Part shown: in pieces, positions 46,765-53,801 of the stretch | Position numbering within the stretch: the stretch's first letter is position 1 | Layout: every line of letters starts with the position of its first letter | Assembly: GCA_016719615.1 (NCBI GenBank) | Contig: JADJYQ010000001.1 | Coordinates: 594,501 to 658,500, forward strand | Reading direction: 5' to 3' | Origin: Saprospiraceae bacterium | GTDB lineage: Bacteria > Bacteroidota > Bacteroidia > Chitinophagales > Saprospiraceae | DNA length: 64,000 nt | The notes under the pieces: model-generated | The model's input: the letters and a program-made list of their open reading frames with translations, nothing else | Databases searched by the model: none | Told to the model about the DNA's origin: nothing | Program-made: the position numbers and the translations under genes

Positions 46765-46911
46765 AGCAGTATTAATATAACTGTCTGTATTACAGTTTAT
46801 AGTGCTGTTTGTTTTCGTTGCCCAAATTCGTGCCTTTGCCTGAATTACTGCTTTCATAGCTTAAATTTAAGCAATTTTATCCAATTTGATTCATAATTTT
46901 CTTTTCGTTTG
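46765..46911 (-). promoter_or_regulatory. Probable CRISPR leader between cas2 and the array
   Basis: A 147-bp AT-rich stretch with no open frame, flanked by the intact last repeat and the cas2 stop. It contains the perfect 14-bp palindrome GCTTAAATTTAAGC (46859-46872) and, nearer the array, a small stem AACTGT-CTGTATT-ACAGTT (46779-46797). Its place next to cas2 and opposite the degenerate repeat makes it the leader, where new spacers enter and pre-crRNA transcription begins. No clear TAnnTTTG promoter was seen. Confidence 0.7.
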
Positions 46912-47214
46912 TCATATCCAAAGTACGTCCGGTGGGCTCAATATATATTCAAAATCTGCAGCCAAACCAAGACTATCCATCTTTTTTAGTTGTATTTTTC
47001 CCAGTCTCAAAATATCCACTTTGTCATGATCCCCCATTTTTTTGGATAATACCTTATCGATCTGTTCTTTACAATATTTCCATTGATGATCAGGATGGCT
47101 ACCGCAGAAAACTGAATATTGCATCCGGATAAATCCTAATGCTTCCAGTTTTTTCGAGAACTTCGTCCTTAATGGATCTGATTCAATATCATAAATGATC
47201 ATTCTTATAATCAT
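46912..47214 (-). CDS. cas2: CRISPR-associated protein Cas2
   Basis: A ~100-aa protein with the Cas2 ferredoxin-like pattern: MIIRMIIYDIESDPLRTKFSKKLEALGF with the early Asp, then RMQYSVFCG (the second strand) and a LRLGKI segment. Cas2 forms the dimer bridging two Cas1 dimers during spacer integration. The frame extends to a TTG at 47235, but ATG at 47214 (or 47202) is more likely; it overlaps the end of cas1. It lies next to the leader, as is usual. Confidence 0.93.
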   Translation of the reverse strand: MIIRMIIYDIESDPLRTKFSKKLEALGFIRMQYSVFCGSHPDHQWKYCKEQIDKVLSKKMGDHDKVDILRLGKIQLKKMDSLGLAADFEYILSPPDVLWI

Positions 47215-47866
47215 AATTCCGGATTTGCTGTGCAAGTGTCTGACTTAAATAGTGAATATGATCAATTCTTTTGATTTTCTTCCCATTCAATAAACTACGT
47301 TCATGCATAACTTTATAATAATATTGGATAATCTTTTTTCTGCAATCACTGGTTAATAGTCCTGTTTCTTCCTCCACATCCTCATCTGTAATCATTTTTT
47401 GCATAAACATTTGAATCAGAATTCGATCTGCCCATGGCCGGAATGGTTCAATTTGATCATAAGCCAAAGTGGGTTTGTCATATTGAATTACATGAAAAAA
47501 ACCAATGTATGGATCCAAGCCACACATAAGCAGACTCGATTCAATGATGCCATAAGTAATTCCATATACATAATTCAGTCCTTTGTTGAACAAGTCTTTA
47601 GGTCCTCTTTTGACTCTTCCATCAAATTCCGTATGCTTCTTTAAACTTAATGCGACCGCCGCCCAATACCATTTAGATGCACTCCCTTCAATACCTCTGA
47701 ATACATCGTAATCATTTTCCTGTTGAAGTCTGGTTCTTGACCGATCCATACGATCCAATGCGGTTTTTGCGAAGTGGGCAGTTGAACTAAATCTATTTAT
47801 CAACCAGCGTAGGTTTTGCTGCTGATGTATTAATTTCAATTCCAACAATTGTCTTACCCATTCCAT
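47189..47866 (-). CDS. cas1: Cas1 integrase, C-terminal catalytic part (frameshifted)
   Basis: The ~222-residue helical catalytic domain. The metal-binding residues are present: Glu in YGITYGIIESSL, His in YIGFFHV, and the Asp/Glu pair in LAYDQIEPFRPWAD. Cas1 cuts and joins prespacers into the array. The ATG at 47866 lies inside the conserved fold and is not a true start. The frame joins the N-terminal part by a small indel near 47860. All catalytic residues remain, so the protein is expected to be functional if the indel is a sequencing error. Confidence 0.9.
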   Translation of the reverse strand: MEWVRQLLELKLIHQQQNLRWLINRFSSTAHFAKTALDRMDRSRTRLQQENDYDVFRGIEGSASKWYWAAVALSLKKHTEFDGRVKRGPKDLFNKGLNYVYGITYGIIESSLLMCGLDPYIGFFHVIQYDKPTLAYDQIEPFRPWADRILIQMFMQKMITDEDVEEETGLLTSDCRKKIIQYYYKVMHERSLLNGKKIKRIDHIHYLSQTLAQQIRNYDYKNDHL

Positions 47867-48159
47867 TCAAATTTGGAATCACTATAATACACCTGGCTTT
47901 TACGCAACAAAGCTATGCTCCCATATTTGTGACTCCAGGTCCAGGCATCCACCCTTCCGGTTGCATCATAAATCATTACTGGCACTTCGAATTCAGCAGC
48001 CATACCTAATACTGCTGTGCTGATGATCCCGTTTTTAAGGATATTGATGCTGTTCAATTTTAAAAAACTGGCATATCGCACTCCATCCGTACCTGATATT
48101 TTGAGCATACCGTCTTCTAATTCCAATCTAACTCCATATTGTTCTATAAAAAGATGCAT
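47854..48159 (-). CDS. cas1: Cas1 integrase, N-terminal part (frameshifted)
   Basis: The first ~100 residues of Cas1: MHLFIEQYGVRLELEDGMLKI, then the beta-rich N-terminal domain with YDATGRVDAW. It begins 8 bases after the RT gene ends. The frame stops at 47854, right after KFEWNG. The next frame (from 47866) continues with EWVRQLLELKL, as expected for Cas1. Adding one G (TTTGAATGG to TTTGGAATGG) or removing one unit of a GAATG duplication rejoins the two parts into a ~323-aa Cas1. Confidence 0.88.
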   Translation of the reverse strand: MHLFIEQYGVRLELEDGMLKISGTDGVRYASFLKLNSINILKNGIISTAVLGMAAEFEVPVMIYDATGRVDAWTWSHKYGSIALLRKSQVYYSDSKFEWNG

Positions 48160-48167
48160 AATTTGAA

Positions 48168-49205
48168 TTAAAAAAATTCGTATGGAAGATCCAACCAGCT
48201 TACAGATTCAAAATCTTGCATAATTTCTTTGGCTTCTTCAAATTGGTCGAAAAGCTTGCCTACACCCTGATCTTCGGGCATCACGGTCAAGGCAAAGTTT
48301 ATTTTGCCACGTAATTCTGATTCAAACAATTTTAACTTTTTTGCACTCGCACCTGTCCGATACCTGGATTCTACTTCCATGTACGATTTATATCTCATCA
48401 ATTCTTTCTGCAATCCTTCCAGATACAATTCCGGCAAGCCAAGTCTGTTGCCATCGAGCAGAATACCGGTGATTTCCTTTCGATCTTCATGTCCAAACCA
48501 TTTGATTTTTTGAGGGTTCACGTTAAAGCCACATTGCGATATGATACTCTTAATGTTGTCCAAGTGTTCGGGCTCCATCAAATCAAGAGTGGAAAAACTA
48601 AGATCATCTGCGTACCTAGAATATACAAGTCCTGTATGTTTGCTGTATTGTATCAATTCACGATCCATCTCAATGCTGGCCATATTTGATAATACAGGAG
48701 AACTTGGAGCACCCATTGGCAATCTATCATGATAGGTAGTTAATCTGGCCAATATATCAATCAATTCGTCATGAAAATGATTGAAATGAATTTTAAAGAT
48801 TTCTTCCACCCTGACACGACTTACCTGATGAAAAAAATCTTTAAGATCCACATTCAATAAATAATTACATCCTAAATGTTGCATAGCATTCCCGGTAATC
48901 GTCCTGTCTTCACCGGCTTCCCGTTTAATCACAAAACCATATACACATTCAGGTCTGATCAGGCTGTAAAAAGCCTGCAAATGTTCATTGATAAATGTTT
49001 GTACGATTTTGAGTTTCTTTTCGGGATCTTCAACCAATCTTAAACCACCTTTAGATTTTGGAATTTCGTAACGGTGATATCGTGGTTGATGGGCCATCAA
49101 CACCACTTGCTGTTCATGCTTGCGAATCAAACTGCAAAGATCTCTTAGGGTTTCGATTTTACTGAATCGTTTAGCTCTGATCTTTATGGCAGTTTTTATA
49201 GACAT
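48168..49205 (-). CDS. CRISPR-associated reverse transcriptase (stand-alone)
   Basis: A 345-aa reverse transcriptase not fused to cas1. Catalytic motifs: motif A NVDLKDFF (118-125), GAPSSPVLSN (165-174), YSRYADDLSFS with the YADD box (198-201), NPQKIKW and EITGILL (a VTG-like element of retron and group II-type RTs). The N-terminal ~50 residues carry a YRYEIPKSKGGLR template-contact segment. Located between cas6 and cas1, with 8 and 29 bases to them, it likely makes cDNA from RNA during spacer acquisition, as in RT-Cas1 systems. I see no retron msr/msd region next to it. Confidence 0.93.
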   Translation of the reverse strand: MSIKTAIKIRAKRFSKIETLRDLCSLIRKHEQQVVLMAHQPRYHRYEIPKSKGGLRLVEDPEKKLKIVQTFINEHLQAFYSLIRPECVYGFVIKREAGEDRTITGNAMQHLGCNYLLNVDLKDFFHQVSRVRVEEIFKIHFNHFHDELIDILARLTTYHDRLPMGAPSSPVLSNMASIEMDRELIQYSKHTGLVYSRYADDLSFSTLDLMEPEHLDNIKSIISQCGFNVNPQKIKWFGHEDRKEITGILLDGNRLGLPELYLEGLQKELMRYKSYMEVESRYRTGASAKKLKLFESELRGKINFALTVMPEDQGVGKLFDQFEEAKEIMQDFESVSWLDLPYEFF

Positions 49206-49234
49206 ATAGCTTTATTTCATTCTTTCAAAGAACT

Positions 49235-50029
49235 TTATCCGTCGTCGTGATCTACGGATCGTAAGGGCCTCAATACACCAAAACCAAGAGCTTTAAGGCT
49301 GCCAATTGAAATTTCAGGTGGCAAATAAGCATTGATCCCGGCAATCAGATCGGCAGAAACATAAGTCAGGATTTCATTATTCTGTTTTGGCCTATACTTT
49401 GCAGTACGAAATCCTTTAAAATCCATGACTTTTGCTCTGAATGGCTTACCATGTTCTGAATCCCATTCAACACTCTCCGCAAAATGAGTAAGGCTATCCT
49501 TTATTTTATTTTCTATCAACCTTAATTTATCTTCAAAAAATTGCTCTGCTTTAAATTGCTTATAGGCACCTTCTTCATTGAATGGCAAAAAATGGGTTAA
49601 GGTGTAGGGCAAAAAATTTAAACCGGGCAACATTTTAACTTTAGTCTTTTCAATTTGAAACTCTTCAAATAGTTTTAATTTAATCTTAGAATGTCCCCAT
49701 CTAATTTTAGGTTCCGGATTCTTCTTTACAAATGAATTTAAAACATTAACACCCTTTGCAACAGCCCAAATAGATGCATAAAAATGCCTGCCAATAAGTT
49801 CAGACCTGAATTGGATAAGTGGATACCTCAAATAATTGGCCTTGCCCATCCCTGTCTTTATAATCTTTTGTTGTGTATTGTTTTTTAGGTCATCAATTTC
49901 CTCTAGATGATTGTGCCAAATATCTTCTGTTGGATCCTGTAAATGCAGAATCTCCTTTTTAAAGTGGGGAATTTCATCCGGTCGGAGCGGTAGATTGTAT
50001 ATAATTTTTAAGGTTTTTATGTTATTCAT
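49235..50029 (-). CDS. cas6: Cas6 endoribonuclease
   Basis: A 264-aa protein with the Cas6 RAMP layout: LRYPLIQFRSE in the first half and, near the C-terminus, IGSLKALGFGVLRPL, the glycine-rich loop that holds repeat RNA. It cuts pre-crRNA within each repeat to release crRNAs. It overlaps the PD-(D/E)xK gene by 8 bases and is 29 bases from the RT gene. The catalytic His cannot be assigned with certainty, since Cas6 families vary. Confidence 0.83.
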   Translation of the reverse strand: MNNIKTLKIIYNLPLRPDEIPHFKKEILHLQDPTEDIWHNHLEEIDDLKNNTQQKIIKTGMGKANYLRYPLIQFRSELIGRHFYASIWAVAKGVNVLNSFVKKNPEPKIRWGHSKIKLKLFEEFQIEKTKVKMLPGLNFLPYTLTHFLPFNEEGAYKQFKAEQFFEDKLRLIENKIKDSLTHFAESVEWDSEHGKPFRAKVMDFKGFRTAKYRPKQNNEILTYVSADLIAGINAYLPPEISIGSLKALGFGVLRPLRSVDHDDG

Positions 50030-50987
50030 ATGAAGCGTAGCTATCTTGAGTTAATAGAAAGGTTTCCAATTGTTCAATCAAATTAATTGCAGATATACAG
50101 GACATTCCACTCCGTTCAAAAATATGCAGAACTTGCGAAGATTCCAAAGTAGGTAACAAAACAAAGGAATTTTGTTCATTCATGCCAAGCAAATGTCTAT
50201 GATTGTTGAACTTCTGATAATATTCGCCTATGGCCCCACTTTTACATTCAAACCAATAAATTTGCCCATTGAGCATAAGCATCAGGTCAAGTTCAGTATG
50301 TTTGCCATCTGGTTTGATTACTGCTAATTGACTTAAAATATCAAAGGACTGTATTTTATTTAGACGCTGCTTTAAAAATAACGATAATTTGCTTCGAAGC
50401 AACAACTCCAACCAATATCCATTGATAAACATTGCTGATTTATGGATCTCCGCAACATCAACAAATAGCTCACTTTTGCTTTTAGTTTCAAAGCGATCAA
50501 TGATCCCATGTTGTTTGAGCATATCACACCAGGTTTGAATATATTGCAATGATGTTTCGGTTGTGCGTGTAGTAAAATTCTTTTTGTTCCGCTGATTGGC
50601 CTTTAATAATTCATAAAAAATCTGCAAGTTTCCAAAGTGCGAGGCCAGGTAATCCACTGCCTGAAATAAGTAGCTGTCTGCTTTCAATGAAGTAATGGCA
50701 CCTACCAATTTTATATTCTTTGATTTTAACCAGTTTTTGATAAAGTTCCTTTTATGTTTTGAAGCCCATTGCGTCTTATGATCCTGAAGAGTTACATTCG
50801 GAGCTTGGTTTAGTTTACTCTTGAAATTTCTGACCAACAAACTAAATTCTTTGATGGGCACTTGCTTATCGGCTTCCTTTTGAAGCAAAACCAGTTGAGA
50901 CAAATGTTCCAGAGCATCAGCTAACTCCTGAAGAGATTCAGCTAAAATTGCAATGTTCAATTCCGATGGTGTTGTAGATTCAGACAC
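50022..50987 (-). CDS. Card1/Can2-like PD-(D/E)xK nuclease without a visible CARF domain
   Basis: A 321-aa protein. The C-terminal third has the DUF1887-type nuclease core: FINGYWLELLLRSKL with Glu 194, then HTELDLMLMLNG (Glu/Asp 232-234) and YWFECKSG (ECK 247-249), ending with a helix that carries ESSQVLHIFERSG. Card1 and Can2 have this nuclease fused to a CARF sensor of cyclic oligoadenylate. Here the first ~190 residues are helical and show no CARF pattern, so the trigger is unknown. It overlaps cas6 by 8 bases. It may be an effector or a partner in acquisition. The nuclease call is by motif; the family link is inferred. Confidence 0.6.
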   Translation of the reverse strand: MSESTTPSELNIAILAESLQELADALEHLSQLVLLQKEADKQVPIKEFSLLVRNFKSKLNQAPNVTLQDHKTQWASKHKRNFIKNWLKSKNIKLVGAITSLKADSYLFQAVDYLASHFGNLQIFYELLKANQRNKKNFTTRTTETSLQYIQTWCDMLKQHGIIDRFETKSKSELFVDVAEIHKSAMFINGYWLELLLRSKLSLFLKQRLNKIQSFDILSQLAVIKPDGKHTELDLMLMLNGQIYWFECKSGAIGEYYQKFNNHRHLLGMNEQNSFVLLPTLESSQVLHIFERSGMSCISAINLIEQLETFLLTQDSYASYE

Positions 50988-51052
50988 TTTTATTCGACAA
51001 AATTTAAATGGTTTGTAATCATTTTTATAAATTAATTGTGTTCAATCATCAA

Positions 51053-51382
51053 TCATCGAAACATTTGTCTCACGATAATATACAACCCAATCAATGCAAT
51101 AATCAAAGCAAGGATAGCAGCCAGGACACCCTGAAATTGCGCATCATCGCCCTGTGAGACATACTTTGCAAAAAGGTAGATAGATGCTGCACAAATACCA
51201 AGCTTCATTACAGTTGTCCCAACGGCTGCCATAAAAACAACAGCAACCATTATCAAAGCAGCCGTTTCTATGGGTAGAATTCCAAAATATGTTAATCGCA
51301 CACAAACTATTGTTGCACTTAAAATACTTGCAATGGCAGACATATTTTCCATTAACGATCTTTTCTTTCTTGTACCAAACAT
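51053..51382 (-). CDS. Small 3-TM membrane protein, hypothetical
   Basis: A 109-aa protein with three hydrophobic segments (about 12-32, 36-60 and 84-106) and short basic ends (MFGTRKKRS at the N-terminus). No family recognised. It lies just 10 bases after the PH-domain gene (using its frameshift-corrected end) and is the last gene of the membrane module, before a 65-bp gap to the nuclease gene. Confidence 0.5.
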   Translation of the reverse strand: MFGTRKKRSLMENMSAIASILSATIVCVRLTYFGILPIETAALIMVAVVFMAAVGTTVMKLGICAASIYLFAKYVSQGDDAQFQGVLAAILALIIALIGLYIIVRQMFR

Positions 51383-51391
51383 ATCGTGATG

Positions 51392-51774
51392 TTATGCACT
51401 CATATTAAGCTCAGCTTCCATAAATTCCTTTCTGAACAAAGATGGTTGCCAAATACAATGAAAATTTCTCGTGTACCGCCGCTGCCGGTTATCGTAACTG
51501 TACCAAAATTAAGAATGCGACCCAAAATACTTTGATCGACAAAAACGGATTCTATTTTACGTAGGCTCATTTCAAATGTCCAGATTCTGATCAAACCCTT
51601 CTTGATAATGATGCGCCGGTTGGTAATCACGAATTCATCGGTCAATTGTTGAATTATAGGAATGATAAATAATGAGATTAAAGCCTTCCATGAAATAAAG
51701 TGAACCCAATGGTAAGTGGTCTCATGGAGAATCGATTCTCCTTTAAGCAAATGTCTTTCAGCATAAGTAGCCAT
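51392..51774 (-). CDS. Bacterial PH-domain (bPH2) membrane-linked protein, probable frameshift near the end
   Basis: A ~125-aa protein with a membrane-proximal segment (WVHFISWKALISLFIIPIIQ) and a bPH2 domain: DEFVITNRRIIIKKGLI, then ESVFVDQSILGRILNFGTVTITGSGGTRE. In the sequenced frame the last ~19 residues are odd (IVFGNHLCSERNLW...). One base added near 51460 gives FHCIWQPSLFRKEFMEAELN ending at 51392, which fits bPH2 proteins much better. The gene begins in a TAATG overlap with the lipoprotein gene upstream. Confidence 0.65.
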
Positions 51775-52535
51775 TACAGTTGAATCAAGGCAGCACCATA
51801 ATCCTCTTTCATTAAAGAAGCATGGCAGGCATCAAAATAGGTCAGCCAGAAGTTTTTAATTCTGAAGAAGCGGTCGCTGTCTCTGCTTCTAGCCCCGGCT
51901 ACGTATACTTTTACACCGGTCAGATCGGGCAGGCCTCGTGGTTTTTTTTGTTCAAGTTCTATGATTTGTTTGTTCCGGTCATCGTTGAGATTTTCCACCG
52001 GAAACCGGTAATCTGCAGAATATTGTTCCATGTCGGATAAGAGAATCAGATATTTATTCAAATGGGTGTTTTTTTTGAATACATTCTCGGCAACATGAAT
52101 TGCAGAAATAATATCCGTAGTTTTTGCTAATCGTTCACTATTAAGGATAAAATTTTGGACTTTAGTGGTGATCATAGATTTTTCCAAATTTAAAACCGAA
52201 TCAAATTTGGACTTTTCCATATTCATGATTAATTCATTGTCTGTTGTAGGTTTAAAGCTTAAAAATTTATGATTTGCAATGTATTCCGGCTCATTGATGG
52301 AAGATTCCGTAATGAGTCCCACAACAAGAACATCTTCAGCTCCGATCTTTTCAATCAGTTTTGTAAAATTATCAGAATACCTCTGTCGTGTTTGCAAATC
52401 CTGTCTTACCCCGGACATATCCAATAAAACGCACCAGGTTGTGGTGGTTTGGTTTTTATCTTCAGTACAGGAAAGTAGTGATAGCAAAACGATTAAAAGC
52501 CCTGATCCAAAAAAATATTTAAATTTCAAATGCAT
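51774..52535 (-). CDS. VWA-like lipoprotein of unknown function
   Basis: A ~253-aa lipoprotein from ATG 52535 (MHLKFKYFFGSGLLIVLL, lipobox LLSC). The mature part looks like a von Willebrand A domain: TWCVLLDMSG near residue 33 (a DxSG MIDAS-like start), VLVVGLITESSIN, a conserved Asp and Thr in TDIISAI, and YLILLSDMEQYS as the third strand. It would bind protein partners on the periplasmic face of the inner membrane. The start at 52535 is 13 bases after the upstream gene. Position inside a CRISPR locus is unusual for VWA proteins. Confidence 0.6.
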   Translation of the reverse strand: MHLKFKYFFGSGLLIVLLSLLSCTEDKNQTTTTWCVLLDMSGVRQDLQTRQRYSDNFTKLIEKIGAEDVLVVGLITESSINEPEYIANHKFLSFKPTTDNELIMNMEKSKFDSVLNLEKSMITTKVQNFILNSERLAKTTDIISAIHVAENVFKKNTHLNKYLILLSDMEQYSADYRFPVENLNDDRNKQIIELEQKKPRGLPDLTGVKVYVAGARSRDSDRFFRIKNFWLTYFDACHASLMKEDYGAALIQL

Positions 52536-52548
52536 AAAATTAGATTTC

Positions 52549-53697
52549 TTAATTATCACTGGGTTTAGGCAATGGTTGATTGTTTGGTATGATATCACAA
52601 TTCCAGTCCAGATCCTTTTCCCATAAACCTGCCGGCATGATCAGTTCCTGAATACTTTTTTGAAAACATGCAGGAATGGTTTGAGAGCGTCTTACCTCCT
52701 GATTCTTGTTCCGATAAACAGAAATCAGCCATTTCACAACTTTGATCATATCGCGGCCAATGGATACATGATGGTCAAATTCTTCTTTACGCAAATGTTT
52801 TATTTTTTCATAATGCAGTCTTGCCAATTCGTATTCTTTGACGGCAGTTGCATAATCTGATCCGAATTTTTCCATTACTTTTTTTGCCCCTAAATACCGC
52901 AACTTTAAAGTTCTGAATTTCTCAGGATCTTTATGAGCAGCTCTGTAAGAAACAAAAGCTGCAATCAACCAAATTAATAAATTTATAAAAACAAAGGCTA
53001 ATGTAGCCTGGAAAGGAGTAATGCTTAGTTTTAATGCTGAATCTCTCCAGGCAACTTCAAACAAAGCTTCCCTTAAAAAAGAGATAACTACAAAAACAAT
53101 AAAGGGCACCAATACCAAAAACGTTGCCCAAATGCGTTGCGTTTGAGTTTTATTATCGATTCGAACCGTATGCCCAAATGCGAATGCTGAAACCGGCAAC
53201 GCGATACTAATGGTAGCAGCACTGATCATGGTTTCAACTTTGGATGAACCCATGACTGAAAAGATCATGTAATTAAAATAAAATTCAGCAACTGCTAAAA
53301 GTGCAATCAGTATATATTCACCAGTCTTTGAGAATGCCGGTGCTTGTAAATCTTCAAATTCTTCCAGGGCTTCATCATATTCCTTTTTAGCGCTATCGAA
53401 TTCTGCTTTTTCAGTCTCCAGATTCATAGCACAGGCTTGTGCTTTAATAAAGGCATCGCAATAAAGTGGTTTCAACTTTTTATCTTGGCTGCTCCATTCG
53501 GTTGCAAGGTCACTCAACCAGTCATCACCCGCTTTCATCAATTCCATTTCGTATAATGCAGGATCCTGCCGATTATCTTCCGGCTGAACAGGAAATTCTT
53601 CTTTCGTAAATGGCCACAGTTTCCATCGCCAACCTCGGCCATCGAGTTTTCCTTTTTTACAGACTTTGTTGCGGGTGTAGATGTATTTTTTTGGCAT
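52549..53697 (-). CDS. Transmembrane protein with coiled coil, first gene of the membrane module
   Basis: A 382-aa protein. It begins with a basic stretch rich in Lys, Arg and Trp (MPKKYIYTRNKVCKKGK, RGWRWKLWPF). A coiled coil (about 85-120, EKAEFDSAKKEYDEALEEF) precedes four or so membrane helices (about 125-260, FVVISFLREALFE... and FVFINLLIWLIAAFV). After these come a second coiled coil and a C-terminal HHVSIGRDMIKVVKW segment. I do not recognise the family. A 104-bp AT-rich gap separates it from cmr6, so it may start its own transcript. Confidence 0.55.
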   Translation of the reverse strand: MPKKYIYTRNKVCKKGKLDGRGWRWKLWPFTKEEFPVQPEDNRQDPALYEMELMKAGDDWLSDLATEWSSQDKKLKPLYCDAFIKAQACAMNLETEKAEFDSAKKEYDEALEEFEDLQAPAFSKTGEYILIALLAVAEFYFNYMIFSVMGSSKVETMISAATISIALPVSAFAFGHTVRIDNKTQTQRIWATFLVLVPFIVFVVISFLREALFEVAWRDSALKLSITPFQATLAFVFINLLIWLIAAFVSYRAAHKDPEKFRTLKLRYLGAKKVMEKFGSDYATAVKEYELARLHYEKIKHLRKEEFDHHVSIGRDMIKVVKWLISVYRNKNQEVRRSQTIPACFQKSIQELIMPAGLWEKDLDWNCDIIPNNQPLPKPSDN

Positions 53698-53801
53698 GAT
53701 GTGAGTAATTTAGTAATAAAATTTATAAATTCAAATTATATAAATATCAGAAGTAATTATATTAAATTTATACTTGTGTGTATTTAGAGATATTTATAGA
53801 A

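Noticed and set aside
38055..46896. Many + strand ORFs of 60-170 aa within the CRISPR array
   Set aside because: They are translations of the 36-bp repeat (12 codons, two open frames, VSVSDLFSYCFD or LSKRFIFLLLR) with spacer fragments between; they are not genes.
48168..49205. RT as part of a retron
   Set aside because: No msr/msd-type inverted repeats or non-coding RNA region flanks it; it is tightly packed between cas6 and cas1.
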